Below are positions 48,954 through 60,000 of a DNA stretch of 64,000 nt, one piece after another. Under the pieces are notes generated by a model, which was given only the letters and a program-made list of their open reading frames with translations, ran no database searches and had not been told where the DNA came from. Positions within the stretch are counted from its first letter, which is position 1. Each line of letters begins with the position of its first letter. Made by a program: the position numbers and the translations under genes. The stretch is taken from the NCBI RefSeq assembly GCF_001887595.1, contig NZ_CP017480.1:2143001-2207000 (forward strand), given 5' to 3'. Origin of the DNA: Luteibacter rhizovicinus DSM 16549 (GTDB taxonomy: Bacteria > Pseudomonadota > Gammaproteobacteria > Xanthomonadales > Rhodanobacteraceae).

Positions 48954-50126
48954 TTATTTCGAGGATGCGAGAGAAGTCACCTCGTCGCAGGATTGTCCAC
49001 ACTCGACACCGCTCAGCGCTACCTCGCCCGTACGATCGAGTTTGTGCCAGCCAGCGGGGCATCGCCGGAAGTAGTGCCAGAGAGCAGCCGTATAGGGCGC
49101 GATGGCGAACAGAGGCCGGGCGAATAGCATGAGGGGCAGCCACATCAATTCTCGCAAGCCCTCACCCGTCCGATAATAGGTCGCGACGACCGCCGATCCA
49201 TAAGCCAACGTGATGACGCCATAGCACCAGGGTAGAAGGAGGAACTGAGACGTCGATAGCGCAACGATCGCAAGGAGAAGGGCGGCACATTGAATCGGAG
49301 GACCGATAAAATTTTCAAAGAAAAGTAATAGATACCCGGCGACCTGGCCTGTTCTCAATCCTCCCAGCTTGCCAATGTGCATTCCAATCGACTGCATGTT
49401 TCCGAGGTTCCACCTCCGCCGCTGGCGGAAAAGGGCCTGTAAGGTTGTCGGCGCCTCCGTCCGTGCCACAGCTTGCGGACAGTAGACGAGACGAAGGTCT
49501 TTCTGGCCGAGGCGAAGCGTCAGTTCGGTGTCCTCGGCCCTCGTGACGTCGCTGAACCCTCCCGCCAACAGAATGTCGGTTTTTCTGTACGCACTTCCTG
49601 CCCCAGGAAGCGTCGTGATCATTTGGCGTGAGCTTTGAAATGCGCGCTTGAGATCCTGACTCGAGATGTACTCGATGCTTTGCAACAATGTGATGATGTG
49701 GCCTTTATTTCCTACCTTTATGTTGCCCGCGACGGCATCGGCAGTACCTTCGCAAAGCGGCGCCGAAATAGCGCGAATGAAGTCGGAATCGACAATCGTA
49801 TCGGCATCGACCGTCACGATGAGGTCGTGACGGGCTTTTGCCACGCCTTCGTTTAATGCATGCGACTTTCCCATGGTGAGTGGGAGTCGTATGCACGTGA
49901 GACGAGGGTCTTCGAAAGCCATGCGGCTAAGCACGTCAGTCGTCCCATCACTGGATCCATCGTCGACGACGATGATCTCCAGGGGCGAATAGTCGCTGAT
50001 GAGTAAGGCACGTATCGTTGCGCCGATAACCACTTCTTCGTTCAAGGCGGGAACGATGACGGACACGCCTTGTGGCCGCGTCCTTGCAGATCTGGCTTCA
50101 ACTGAGCCAAAAGTAGGGTCGGTCAT
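48954..50126 (-). CDS. Glycosyltransferase family 2, processive polysaccharide synthase-like
   Basis: 390 aa from the ATG of MTDPTFGSVEARS, with GGAG upstream; the longer frame is not needed. VSVIVPALNEE, VVDDGSSDGT, TVDADT, GAGSAYRK, EDTEL and RQRRRW (QxxRW) are the GT2 order seen in PgaC/hyaluronan synthases. Three to four membrane helices follow (YLLLFFENFIGPP, ALLLAIVALS). Base use is more AT-rich than neighbours (for example AAAATTTTCAAAGAAAAG at about 49309), suggesting transfer. Confidence 0.9.
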   Translation of the reverse strand: MTDPTFGSVEARSARTRPQGVSVIVPALNEEVVIGATIRALLISDYSPLEIIVVDDGSSDGTTDVLSRMAFEDPRLTCIRLPLTMGKSHALNEGVAKARHDLIVTVDADTIVDSDFIRAISAPLCEGTADAVAGNIKVGNKGHIITLLQSIEYISSQDLKRAFQSSRQMITTLPGAGSAYRKTDILLAGGFSDVTRAEDTELTLRLGQKDLRLVYCPQAVARTEAPTTLQALFRQRRRWNLGNMQSIGMHIGKLGGLRTGQVAGYLLLFFENFIGPPIQCAALLLAIVALSTSQFLLLPWCYGVITLAYGSAVVATYYRTGEGLRELMWLPLMLFARPLFAIAPYTAALWHYFRRCPAGWHKLDRTGEVALSGVECGQSCDEVTSLASSK

Positions 50127-50293
50127 AAAGACTCTCCATGGCAGCATCCATTGCCGTGTTCGATACTAGTCCTTGCCGCACCGGAAGCCACCATGATTTC
50201 GGTGCGCATTCCCGGCAGTTGCCGACCTCGCCTGGCTATACTGCGTCCTTGCGTGCCACGGGCACGCCCTCATCGGTAGCCAGGGGATACCCG

Positions 50294-52483
50294 ATGCTCG
50301 TGTGCCGTCTGTCACTGCCTATGTTCGTCGTGCTCGGCCTGGCGGCGACAGCGCCGCTGCATGCCGCGGACGACGCCGCCCGATGGAAGCGCGAAGCGCA
50401 GGCCGTCACGATCCAACGCGACGATTGGGGCATCGCACACGTCCATGGCAAGACCGATGCCGATGCCGTGTTCGGTATGGCCTACGCCCAGGCGGAAGAC
50501 GACTTCAATCGCGTCGAGACCAATTACCTGACGGCGCTGGGTCGGACGGCCGAAGCTGAGGGAGAGTCGGCGATCTGGCAGGATCTTCGCCAGAAGCTCT
50601 TCGTCGATCCGGTCCAGCTCAAGGCGATGTATGCGCGCAGTCCGCGTTGGCTGGTGGCCTTGATGGACGCCTGGGCGGATGGTCTCAACGACTACCTCGC
50701 CACGCATCCGGACGTGCATCCGCGTGTCATCACGCACTTCGAGCCGTGGATGGCGCTGAGCTTCAGCGAAGGCAGTATCGGTGGCGACATCGAGCGGGTG
50801 TCGACGAAGGGCTTGCAGGCGTTTTACGGCAAGGATCCGCAAGGCGCGCTCGCGCAGTTCACGCCGCCATCCAGCTGGGAGGAACCGACGGGTTCGAATG
50901 GCATCGCCATCGCGCCGAAGCTCACCACCAACGGCCACGCCTTGTTGCTGATCAATCCGCATACGTCGTTCTTTTTCCGCTCCGAGCTGCAGATGTCCAG
51001 CGACGAAGGCCTCGATGCGTACGGCGCAGTGACCTGGGGTCAGTTCTTCATCTACCAGGGGTTCAACAAGCATGTGGGCTGGATGCACACGTCCACCGGT
51101 GCTGACGTCGTCGATGAGTTTTCTGAAACCATCGTCGAGCAGGGCGGCAAGCCTTTCTATCGGTACGGCCAGGAATTGCGTGCAGTCACCACGCGCGAGA
51201 TCGTCGTACCGTATCGCGCAGCCGACGGTACACGCACGGCGCGAACCTTCACCGTCTATGCGACGCATCACGGCCCTGTGGTCCGCGCGGAGGGTGACAA
51301 GTGGATCGCCGTCGCACTGATGAACAAGCCGCTGGAAGCCTTGCAGCAGAGCTGGCTTCGGACCAAGGCCAACGATTACGCGACCTACATGAAGGTCGCA
51401 GAACTCAAGGCCAACTCGTCCAACAATACGATTTACGCGGACGATAAAGGCAACATCGCCTACCTGCATCCGCAGTTCATTCCGAAGCGCGACAACCGAT
51501 TCGACTATACGAAGCCCGTCGATGGCAGCGATCCCGCGACGGACTGGCAAGGACTGCTGCCGCTGGACAAGGCGCCGCGCCTGCTCAATCCGCCCACGGG
51601 CTGGATCTTCAACACGAATGACTGGCCGTATTCCGCGGCCGGCCCCGACAGCCCGAAGCAGGCCGACTTTCCGCGCTATATGGATGCGGTCGGCGAGAAT
51701 CCCCGCGGCCTCCATGCGACGCGCGTGCTGACCGGTCGTCGTGACTTCACGCTGGCATCCTTGATCGATGCCGCGTTCGATCCCTATCTGCCGGCCTTCG
51801 CGCGGCAGTTGCCGATCCTTATCGCCGACTACGACGCGCTGCCGCACGGTGATGCACTCAGGCATAAGCTCGCTGGTCCCATCGGCTTGCTGCGGACCTG
51901 GGATTACTGTTGGGGCATGACCTCGATGCCGACCTCGTTGGCGGTCTTCTGGGGTGACATCCTCTGGGACAAGGCCAGCAAGCTGGACACCGAGGAAGGG
52001 CTTTCGGTCTACGACGTGATGGCGGAGAAGGCCGGTCCGCAGGTACGCCTCAATGCGCTGGTGGAATCGGCCGATCGCCTGGAGCACGACTTTGGCAGCT
52101 GGGGCGTGCCGTGGGGCGAGGTCAATCGCTTCCAGCGTGTCGATGGAGCCATCGTGCAACCCTTCGACGACGCGAAGGCGAGCATCCCGGTACCGTTCAC
52201 CTCGTCGCGCTGGGGCTCGCTGGCTTCGTTCGGGGCGCACCGCTGGCCCGGGACGAAGCGTTACTACGGCACCAGCGGGAACAGCTTCGTAGCCGTCGTC
52301 GAGTTTGGCGACAAGGTCCACGCGCGGGCGATCACGGCGGGCGGCGAAAGTGGACATCCCACGTCGGCGCATTTCAACGACGAGGCAGAGCGGTACACCA
52401 CCGGCAATTTGCGGACGGTGTACTTCTGGCCGGAAGAGCTGCAAGGGCACGTCGAGCGGACCTATCATCCGGGGCAGCAATGA
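50294..52483 (+). CDS. Penicillin acylase family (S45) hydrolase
   Basis: 729 aa from the ATG of [16 protein letters not shown] signal peptide ends at [40 protein letters not shown] is the family start (about residues 40-70). The autocatalytic Ser that becomes the beta-chain N-terminus is in [18 protein letters not shown] and [18 protein letters not shown] follow. The likely product is a periplasmic amidase for acyl-homoserine lactones, acyl amino acids or beta-lactams; specificity unknown. Overlaps the next gene by 4 bp. Confidence 0.92.
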   Translation: MLVCRLSLPMFVVLGLAATAPLHAADDAARWKREAQAVTIQRDDWGIAHVHGKTDADAVFGMAYAQAEDDFNRVETNYLTALGRTAEAEGESAIWQDLRQKLFVDPVQLKAMYARSPRWLVALMDAWADGLNDYLATHPDVHPRVITHFEPWMALSFSEGSIGGDIERVSTKGLQAFYGKDPQGALAQFTPPSSWEEPTGSNGIAIAPKLTTNGHALLLINPHTSFFFRSELQMSSDEGLDAYGAVTWGQFFIYQGFNKHVGWMHTSTGADVVDEFSETIVEQGGKPFYRYGQELRAVTTREIVVPYRAADGTRTARTFTVYATHHGPVVRAEGDKWIAVALMNKPLEALQQSWLRTKANDYATYMKVAELKANSSNNTIYADDKGNIAYLHPQFIPKRDNRFDYTKPVDGSDPATDWQGLLPLDKAPRLLNPPTGWIFNTNDWPYSAAGPDSPKQADFPRYMDAVGENPRGLHATRVLTGRRDFTLASLIDAAFDPYLPAFARQLPILIADYDALPHGDALRHKLAGPIGLLRTWDYCWGMTSMPTSLAVFWGDILWDKASKLDTEEGLSVYDVMAEKAGPQVRLNALVESADRLEHDFGSWGVPWGEVNRFQRVDGAIVQPFDDAKASIPVPFTSSRWGSLASFGAHRWPGTKRYYGTSGNSFVAVVEFGDKVHARAITAGGESGHPTSAHFNDEAERYTTGNLRTVYFWPEELQGHVERTYHPGQQ

Positions 52484-53841
52484 AGCGATCAGGGGACGGC
52501 ATGGCTAAGCGGGTAGGGTGGGGCAGGGCAGTCGCCCTTGCGGCGTGCATCGCCGTGACGGGCGCATCGTTGGCGGCGGAATCGTCAAGCACGCCCAGGC
52601 CAGTAGATCACCCCTGGTTGCTCAAGGGCGACCGTGTTTTCGATGCGCGCAGCGAGCAGACGCATCCCGGCTGGGTTGTTCTCGTTCAAGGCGACAAGAT
52701 CCTCGCGGTAGGCCCGGCAAAAGATGTGACACCTCCCGCCGGCACGCAGACCATCGACCTGGCCGGCATGACGATCCTGCCCGGCCTCATCGACGCGCAT
52801 TCACACATTTTCCTGCATCCGTACAACGAGACGTCCTGGAACGATCAGGTGCTCAAGGAGACGCTGGCCTTCCGTACGGTCGAAGCGGTGAAGCACGCCA
52901 ACGACACGCTGATGGCCGGCTTCACGGCCCTGCGCGATCTGGGCACCGAGGGTGCGGGCTATGCCGATGTCGACGTGCAGCGCGCGATCGACAAGGGCGT
53001 GATCCCCGGGCCGCATCTTTTCGTCGCCACGCGCGCGACCATCGCGGCGCATTGCTATGGGCCGGGTCCGCTCGGTTTCCGCGACGACGTCGACCTGCCG
53101 CAGGGCGGCATTCCCGTGAGCGGCACGGCACAGATGCTCGACGCCGTGCGTGACCAGGCGGCGCATGGCGCGGACTGGATCAAGCTCTACGCCGACTACC
53201 ACTGCGGCAAGGCGAAGGGATCGATGCCGACGTTTACCGAGGACGAATTGAAGACGGCCGTGGACGCGGCCCACGGCATGGGCTTGCCGGTCGCCGTGCA
53301 CTCGACCACGGCCGAGGGCATGCGCCGCTCGATCATGGCCGGCGTCGACACCATCGAACATGGCTACGACGGCACGCCGGAAGTCTTCGCGCTGATGAAA
53401 CAGCACGGGGTCGCTTACATGCCGACGCTCGAAGCCAGTGCCGCCACGTCGGAATATTTCGGTGGCTGGAAGCCGGGCGACGCGCCGACCGAATCCATGC
53501 AGAAGGCGGCGCATGCGTTCAAGCTGGCGATGGACGCCGGCGTGACCATCGGTAACGGCAGCGACGTCGGCGTGTTCACGCACGGCGACAACTACAAGGA
53601 ACTGGCCTGGATGGTCCGTGACGGCATGTCACCCGCCCGCGCGCTGCTGGCCGCGACGGCGGTCGATGCGAACGTGCTGCGCCAGCAAGACCACATCGGC
53701 CAGCTGAAGGCAGGCCTCGATGCGGACGTCATCGCCGTGCCAGGTGATCCCACGCAGGACATCGGCGCGATCGCGCACGTCGCCTTCGTCATGAAAGGCG
53801 GGGTGATCTACAAGGCACCTTCGACCTCGGCGGCTCAGTAG
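52480..53841 (+). CDS. Metal-dependent amidohydrolase, exported
   Basis: 453 aa from the ATG overlapping the acylase stop; ATG 52501 is an alternative with better GGGGA site. A signal peptide ends near SLAAES. The metal ligands are in DAHSHIF (HxH), WIKLYADYH (Lys), VHSTTAEGM (His), EHGYD (His) and NGSDVGVF (Asp). This is the imidazolonepropionase/Xaa-Pro dipeptidase-like amidohydrolase group seen in secreted peptidases. The acylase-amidohydrolase pair suggests sequential breakdown of an acylated peptide or amino acid. Confidence 0.91.
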   Translation: MKRSGDGMAKRVGWGRAVALAACIAVTGASLAAESSSTPRPVDHPWLLKGDRVFDARSEQTHPGWVVLVQGDKILAVGPAKDVTPPAGTQTIDLAGMTILPGLIDAHSHIFLHPYNETSWNDQVLKETLAFRTVEAVKHANDTLMAGFTALRDLGTEGAGYADVDVQRAIDKGVIPGPHLFVATRATIAAHCYGPGPLGFRDDVDLPQGGIPVSGTAQMLDAVRDQAAHGADWIKLYADYHCGKAKGSMPTFTEDELKTAVDAAHGMGLPVAVHSTTAEGMRRSIMAGVDTIEHGYDGTPEVFALMKQHGVAYMPTLEASAATSEYFGGWKPGDAPTESMQKAAHAFKLAMDAGVTIGNGSDVGVFTHGDNYKELAWMVRDGMSPARALLAATAVDANVLRQQDHIGQLKAGLDADVIAVPGDPTQDIGAIAHVAFVMKGGVIYKAPSTSAAQ

Positions 53842-54104
53842 ACGTCCGCCGTCTCCCGACCGCTTGGCTTCACGTCGATGGGTTCGGGATCCGAAGGTGG
53901 TTCGCGCTGTTCCGGTCCCGGCTCGCCATCGGCGAGCGGGACGTCGATTAATTCGCCGGGCCGGCGCCCCCAGGTGCCTTCGGTTGTGTCGTAGTAGCCG
54001 GGCGACCAGTTGTGACGGCGGGCGTTCTCCATATCGCGCATCGTTTCGAAAGAGACGCGATACGGGAACGAATCAAAAGATCCATTCGGATTGTCGATGC
54101 GCAT
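53835..54104 (-). CDS. Small hypothetical protein
   Basis: 89 aa from the ATG of [20 protein letters not shown] with GAGG 7 nt upstream; an ATG 69 bp earlier lacks this. Not recognised. It is soluble, Pro-rich, and has the repeated pattern [16 protein letters not shown] and a C-terminal [12 protein letters not shown]. Overlaps the amidohydrolase stop tail to tail by 7 bp. Confidence 0.65.
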   Translation of the reverse strand: MRIDNPNGSFDSFPYRVSFETMRDMENARRHNWSPGYYDTTEGTWGRRPGELIDVPLADGEPGPEQREPPSDPEPIDVKPSGRETADVY

Positions 54105-54262
54105 GGCCGTGCCTCGAAGCGCAGAAGTCGTAAGTCCGCCCGTCGCGAACGGCCGCGCAGGCTGGAGTGTCATCGGGTTGATCGGCTCACCGCGGATCCG
54201 TCACGCGGGGCAAACAAACGATGCGCCGCTACGCATTAACGGCGCGTCGTTTCCATGATGGA

Positions 54263-55255
54263 TCAGCGTAAAGGCAGTGATACACCCGTGAGTTTTTCGC
54301 TGAGCGACCACAGGTTTTCCACCGCCGCTGGATCGATGGCCCAGGGGCGAACCCCGACATCGCTGCTCACGCGGCCGGGCGTGTTATCGGCATCGACCAG
54401 CACGGGCGACACCTCGACATCCTCGCAGTAAACGCCGCCCATACCGTCGAGCTGGGGACTGGTGGCGCACCAGACGCTGGTGGCCGCACCTTGCGGCACA
54501 CTCTTGAACCCGCGGGCAAGGTCGACGACCGGGCGGCCCTCCTCGTCGATGGCGCCGCGAGCGCGCAGGTCGTCCTGGCTCATGTGACGTACCAGGTCGG
54601 TGATGATGGCTCCCGGATGCAGTGCGAAGGCACGGATGCCGTAGGCCTCGCCACGCTTGTCCACGCCAAGGGCGAACAGCACGTTCGCCGTCTTCGACTG
54701 CCCATAGGCGACCCAGGGGTCGTACTCACGGTGCGTGAAGTTCGGATCGTCGAAGTCGACGCCGGCGAAGCGGTGCCCGCGCGACGATACCGAGACGACG
54801 CGGGCACCGCCGGCGCGCTTCAGTGCCGGCCACAGGCGTGCGGTCAGCTGGAAATGGCCGAGATGGTTGGTCGCGAACTGCATCTCGTAGCCACGCGTGT
54901 CGCGGGTCAGCGGCATGGCCATCACGCCGGCGCTGTTGACCAGGATGTGCAGGGGCTCGCCGCGGGCGAGGAAACGCTCGGCGAAAGCATCGATGGACGC
55001 GGGATCGGCGAGATCCATCGGCTCGATGGTGACGTCGATGCCGTCGAGGGCCTTGCGGGCCTTGGCCAGGTCGCGGGCCGGGACGATCACCCGCGCGCCG
55101 GCGGCGCGCAGCGCCCGGCTGGTCTCGGTGCCGATGCCGGAATAGCCGCCGGTCACGACGGCGGTCTTGCCCGTGAGGTCGATGCCGGCCAGCACCTCGT
55201 CCGCCGTGCTGGCCATGCTGAAACCGGAATGGATGGGGGTCTGGACGCTGGACAT
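54263..55255 (-). CDS. SDR-family oxidoreductase (retinol dehydrogenase-like)
   Basis: 330 aa with GAGGAG before its ATG. VVTGGYSGIGTETSRAL cofactor motif, NSAGVM, SVSSRGHRFAG and YGQSKTANVLFA (YxxxK). The length and HHH-free end fit the RDH/light-dependent-protochlorophyllide-reductase-like branch of extended SDRs. Divergent from the AraC regulator, which likely controls it. Confidence 0.92.
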   Translation of the reverse strand: MSSVQTPIHSGFSMASTADEVLAGIDLTGKTAVVTGGYSGIGTETSRALRAAGARVIVPARDLAKARKALDGIDVTIEPMDLADPASIDAFAERFLARGEPLHILVNSAGVMAMPLTRDTRGYEMQFATNHLGHFQLTARLWPALKRAGGARVVSVSSRGHRFAGVDFDDPNFTHREYDPWVAYGQSKTANVLFALGVDKRGEAYGIRAFALHPGAIITDLVRHMSQDDLRARGAIDEEGRPVVDLARGFKSVPQGAATSVWCATSPQLDGMGGVYCEDVEVSPVLVDADNTPGRVSSDVGVRPWAIDPAAVENLWSLSEKLTGVSLPLR

Positions 55256-55292
55256 GGGGATCTCCTCGTGGGGTCGGGAGAAGCTTAGGCGT

Positions 55293-55332
55293 CGTTCTCC
55301 GAACGATGAATGCTTGAAAGTCCGTCATTCAT
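55293..55332. promoter_or_regulatory. Two inverted repeats between SDR and AraC genes
   Basis: CGTTC-TCC-GAACG at 55293-55305 and ATGAATG...CATTCAT (arms 55306-55312 and 55326-55332, centres 20 bp apart). Both are exact. Likely operators of the AraC regulator, which sits next to them. Confidence 0.5.
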
Positions 55333-56260
55333 GCTCAATCGTACGGGTATGGCTGACGATCCGATTTCCGAAGTGTTGAGGCTGGCCGATGTCGAATCGG
55401 TCGTTTCCGGCGGTTTCAGCGCGGGCGGCGACTGGGCGATTCGCTTCCCGGCGCCGGACAAGCTGAAGTTCTTCGCCGTCCTGCGCGGTGGCTGCTGGCT
55501 GCGGACAGACGGTGGCAGCACGGTGCGGATGGAAACGGGCGACGTGGTCCTGCTGATTGCCGAGCGCGGTTTCGTCCTCGCCAGCGATCTCGCGTTGCCG
55601 GTGGTCGACGCGCGCGAGGTGTTCGCCGGACGCACGACGCCGATCGTCACGGTGGGCGAGGGCGACGACGTGCTCCAGATCGGCGGCCACGTACGCCTGC
55701 ATCCGACCTATGCGCCGATGCTCCACGAGGCCCTGCCACCCATGATCCACGTACGCGCATCGGCGCCCGAGGCGGCGACCATGCGCTGGATCCTCGACCG
55801 GATGCTCGAAGAAAGTCGTGGCGACTTGCCCGGCTCAGGCATGGCCAGAACCCAGCTTGCCCACCTGTTGTTCGTGCAGATCCTGCGCGCCCACCTGTCA
55901 GCGGGCGGTCCCTTGCAGGCAGGGTGGTTGCGTGCGGCGGCCGATCCTCGCCTGGGCGCGGCGTTGCGGATGATGCACGGTGAACCTGGCAAGGCCTGGC
56001 GCCTCGAGCAGCTGGCCAGCGCGGCGGCGATGTCGCGGACCATCTTCGCCTCGCAGTTCAAGGCCGCAGCTGGCGTGGCGCCGCTGGCCTACCTGGCGCG
56101 ATGGCGCATGCGTCTTGCCGAGCGCGCGCTGCGCCAGGGCGATGTGCCGGTGGCCGTGCTGGCGAGGGATCTCGGCTACGCATCCGAGAGCGCGTTCAGC
56201 CATGCCTTCAAGCGGATCGTCGGCGTTTCCCCGAGTCGTTACGCCACCGCGGTTCCCTGA
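55331..56260 (+). CDS. AraC family transcriptional regulator
   Basis: 309 aa from the ATG of MLNRTGMADDPIS; ATG at 55310 or 55349 are alternatives. The N-terminal half is a cupin_6-type sensor (GGDWAIRFPAPDKLKFFAVLRGG, LRTDGGSTVRMETGDVVLL), and the C-terminal double HTH is WRLEQLASAAAMSRTIFASQFK with VAVLARDLGYASESAFSHAFKRIVGVSPSRYA (positions about 260-300). Divergent from the SDR gene 75 bp away. Confidence 0.93.
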   Translation: MLNRTGMADDPISEVLRLADVESVVSGGFSAGGDWAIRFPAPDKLKFFAVLRGGCWLRTDGGSTVRMETGDVVLLIAERGFVLASDLALPVVDAREVFAGRTTPIVTVGEGDDVLQIGGHVRLHPTYAPMLHEALPPMIHVRASAPEAATMRWILDRMLEESRGDLPGSGMARTQLAHLLFVQILRAHLSAGGPLQAGWLRAAADPRLGAALRMMHGEPGKAWRLEQLASAAAMSRTIFASQFKAAAGVAPLAYLARWRMRLAERALRQGDVPVAVLARDLGYASESAFSHAFKRIVGVSPSRYATAVP

Positions 56261-56376
56261 AAGACGCTCACCGCGTATTTCCGGGGCGCGCGACGCCTTG
56301 TTCTCAGGCTCGCCTATCGCCATCGCGGGGGCGGCTCGGCTTCGCCGTCGCTCCGTACACTTGGGCGTCTCGCGGG

Positions 56377-56519
56377 GAGACCTTGGTGTCCACCCTCGCT
56401 GCTCAGACAGGTCCTCCGCGTTCGAAAAGGAAAGGCCGCTAACGCGGCCCGTGTACTTATCTGGCCTACGGCCGCTCCACTTGTGCGGAACTCGCCTCGA
56501 GGGTGGACACCAAGGTCTC
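56377..56519. mobile_element. 143-bp MITE-like element, left copy
   Basis: Bounded by a perfect 22-bp inverted repeat, GAGACCTTGGTGTCCACCCT... and its complement (first 20 bases shown). No coding capacity. Internal hairpin GGCCGC-TAAC-GCGGCC at 56434-56449. A second copy lies in opposite orientation at 56761-56904. Confidence 0.75.
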
Positions 56520-56760
56520 TCACGACGATACGGTCAGCGGGACGGCGAGCCGTTGGAGTGGGTGTGGCCGCCGAAGCCAGCCGTTACGGCAGTCGTGCTG
56601 ACACGACCATCCCGGCTCGGTGAGCGCCTTCCTCCCGCTGCGCTGTCTCGCGCGGACGATCGCGACCGGCGCGCTGGGGTCGACTGTTTGGCGATGGGAG
56701 CCGGCAGCCAAAGCGGCGTTGCTCCGTCGGCTCGACCCACACGAACCTCAGGGATGGGAA
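56520..56760. other. Spacer between the two MITE-like copies
   Basis: 241 bp without a gene. Short frames on both strands have no recognisable protein. It would be the loop if the two inverted 143-bp copies paired. Confidence 0.5.
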
Positions 56761-56904
56761 GAGTCTTCGGTGTCCACCCTCGAGGCGAGTTCCGCACAAG
56801 TGGAGCGGCCGCAGGCCAAATAGGTACACGGGCCGCGTTAGCGGCCTTTCCGGTACGGAACGCGGAGGACCTGTCTGAGCAGCGAGGGTGGGCACCGAAG
56901 GCTC
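56761..56904. mobile_element. MITE-like element, right copy, inverted
   Basis: Nearly identical over 144 bp to the reverse complement of the left copy, differing at about 15 positions. Ends GAGTCTTCGGTGTCCACCCT (start) and its diverged partner (end). Same internal GGCCGC/GCGGCC hairpin. Confidence 0.75.
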
Positions 56905-56963
56905 TTTGCCTCAAGCCCCCCAAGCGAGGGTGGGCACCGAAGGCTCTGCGCCTCACCCCTCCA
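56881..56963. repeat. 42-bp tandem duplication of the element end
   Basis: AGCGAGGGTGGGCACCGAAG starts at 56881 and again at 56923, period 42. Overlaps the end of the right MITE-like copy; one terminal sequence was duplicated next to it. Confidence 0.65.
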
Positions 56964-57001
56964 CGCAATGAGTCCGCCGGAAAGCGACGAAGAGCCAAAA
57001 G

Positions 57002-57025
57002 AAAAGCCCGCCGAAGCGGGCTTTT
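57002..57025. terminator. Terminator after the autotransporter gene
   Basis: AAAAGCCCGC-CGAA-GCGGGCTTTT is a perfect 10-bp stem with a tetraloop, ending in four Ts on each strand. It is 25 bp beyond the autotransporter stop. Confidence 0.85.
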
Positions 57026-57049
57026 CCCTTGCTAACCGGATGCGTTGCC

Positions 57050-60000
57050 TCAGAAGGCGACGCGCACACCGGCAGTCACACCGTAGGCCGTCCGACCCGA
57101 ACCCTGTTCGGCGGTGAGGCCGCCGTAGAGGTACGTGTTGTGGGCAAGACGCATGGTGCCGTTCGCATTGAACTGCACGAAACCGCGACCGGCGTCCGGT
57201 GCCTTGGTCTCGAACTGTTCGCCGGCGAGCTGGGCGCGCACCGTCGGATCGAGCAGCTTGCCGGAATCCACACCACCGGCGACGCCGACGCGCCAGGTCA
57301 GCTCGGAGGCGAGCGGATCGTTCGCCTTCGAGCCGGCGGTCACGCCGACCAGGGCACGGGTGCCGGTCACGGACAGCTTGTCGAGCGACAGCGCCGCTGG
57401 CGACGTGCCCGTTTCGTTCACCGCATCGCGTTCCACCTTCTGCCAGATCACACCGGCATACGGCTCGACGCGCAGGCCACCGGCATCCAGCGGAAGGCGC
57501 GCCGTGAGGCTGGCCATCGTGTCATGACCGTCCGTACGCGTCTCGAGCGAGCCGTTGCCGAACGGATCCATGCGACGGCTCGACCAATCGTCCGAGCCGT
57601 AGGACACGACACCGTCGACAATGATGGCGCCGGCCTTCTGCTGGGCGTAGATCAGGCCCGCGTTGCCGCGGATCGTGCCCTGGCCACCGGTGGCGATGAT
57701 GTTGCTTTCGCCATGCGACGCGCCCACGCCGATCACCGTGGCGTCGTTCGCGAAGACGTCGACACCCGCCGTGACATGACTGGTGCTGGCGTTGTAGCCG
57801 GAGCCCTGGTTATCGGCGACAAAACGCTGGCCGTCCTGCGTCACGTTCGCCCAGACCTTGTTGGCCGGATTGGTGGTGTCGGTGCCCAGGTGGTCGAAGG
57901 CATCGCGGTTGAGCGCCAGACCCATGCCGCGTGCCGCGGCGGCCTGATCGGCGTGCACTTCGCCGGCCATCGCCTTGACGGTGTCCGCGATGCGACCGGT
58001 ATCGAGCGCACCGATGGCATTGACGACAGCGGTATAGGCCGCGCCGTTGCCGGCGATCTGCGCATCCACCGCGCGGTCCAGTGCACCGGCCAGGGCCAGC
58101 GTATTGCGCGTGGCACCCGTGCCGAGGAACTCGCTATAGGCCTTCGGCACGACGCGCAGGTCGATGCTGTTGCTGTTGGCAAGGTTGTAGAAGGCCAGGA
58201 AGCGCGTGTTGGCCGGCAGGCCGACGCTCGGCTGGTCGAGGCTGCTGAAGCGGCCGACGATGCCACCTTCGGCGGTGACGATACGGTAGGTATCGCCCAG
58301 CGTCGGCATGAACGTATTGCTCGCGTCACCGGTGATGCCGCGAAGCAGCGGTGCCAGCGTGCCGTTGGCGATGAACTGATGACCGGCGCCGATCACGAGC
58401 AGTCGGGAGTAGTTGCCTGCACCCGTGCCGGTACCCTTGCCATCGATGTCGGCTTCGAAGGTGCTGCCTGCATTCATCGTCACCGTGCCGTTGACGGTGA
58501 GCGTGCCCGGTGAGTTACCCGGTGCCAGGCGGCCCGTCACGTTGACCGGACCGTTGATGACGCCGACGCCGCGCAGCGTGCCGATCGCGTCGACATTCAC
58601 GAAGCTGCTGTTGAGCGTGCCGTTGGCGCGAAGAATACCGTTCTGCACGCAGGTGCCCTGGTCGAGCGACGCCTTGCCGGTGAGGCTCAGTGCACCGGCG
58701 CCGCTCTTGATGAAGCAGCCCGAGGCGCCACTGGTGTTGATGTCGCCCGACAGCACGGTGGTGGTGCCGGCAGAGACATTCACGCCCGAGTTGCCGCTGA
58801 CCAGCACCGTCTGGCCCGTGCCGAGGGTCGCATAGGTCTGCAGCGTGCCACCTTGCAGGATGATATCGCCGGTACCCAGCGACGAACCGCTGTCGATGCG
58901 GATGGTGCCGCCGTTGACCAGCGTGCCACCGGTGAAGCTGTTGTTGCCGCTGACGATCAGCGTGCCGCCACCGAGCTTGGTCAGCGTGCCATTGCCGGAG
59001 ATGCTTCCCGTCTGGCTGAGCGTGGCGCCGGCGTCCGTGGTGATCGAGCCGCCACCGTTGTCGACGACGATGTTGCGCGCGGTCGTGATGCTCGAGGTCA
59101 CCGTCAGGTTGCCGCCGTTGAGCGTGACGGCATTGGCGGCATCGCCGAGGTTGGCGTCGCTGGCGATGCTCAGCGTGCCGCCGTTGATCACGGTGCCACC
59201 GGTGTAGGTGTTGTTGCCCGAGAGCACCAGCGTGCCTTCGTTTACGGTCGTGCCACCGGTGTGCGATGCGACGCCAGTGATCGAGAGCGTGCCTGCGCCG
59301 TCCTTGACCAGGCCGCCGTTGCCGACGATCGTGCCGGCGGCGGTAAACGAGGTGCCGGCGTCGTTGACGAGCGTGGCATTGCCGGCGAGGTTGAGCGTGC
59401 GCTGGGTGACGATACTGCCGGTGGTGTGCAACGAGCCACCGTTGAAGGTCAGTGCGGACGTCGACGCGCCGAGATTGGTGTCGGACGCGATCTGCAGCGT
59501 GCCGGCGTCGATCGTGGTCGCACCCGTGTACGTGTTGTCGCCGCTGAGGATCAGGGTGCCGTCACCGTTCTTGCTGACGCCGCCATGGCCGGACACCGTG
59601 CCCGACGTCGCGAAGCTCGCACCGGCATCCGTCGCGATGACCGCATCGGCGTTCAGCGTGAGGGCGCGCGTGCCGCTCACATCGCCGGTGGCGTGGAGCG
59701 TGCCGCCGTTGAAGACCAGGGCGTCGGATGTATTGCCGAGGTTGGCGTCGCTGGCGACCTGCAGCGTGCCGCCATTGAGCGTCGTGCCGCCGGTGTAGCC
59801 GTTGTTGCCCGCCAGCACCAGCGTGCCGTCGTTGATCGTGGTGCCGCCCGTGTGCGATGCCGTGCCGTCGATCTCGAGCGTGCCGCTGCCGTTCTTGACC
59901 AGGCCGCCATTGCCGCCGACGTTGCCGGTCGTGGCGAACGTGGTGCCCTGATCGATGGCGAAGTCGCCGCCGCTCAACGTGACGTTGCGCGCCGACGCGA

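Noticed and set aside
56314..57035. Several frames of 60-350 codons across the MITE-like repeats
   Set aside because: They arise from translated palindromic repeats, overlap on both strands and extend from the end of the AraC gene in another frame.
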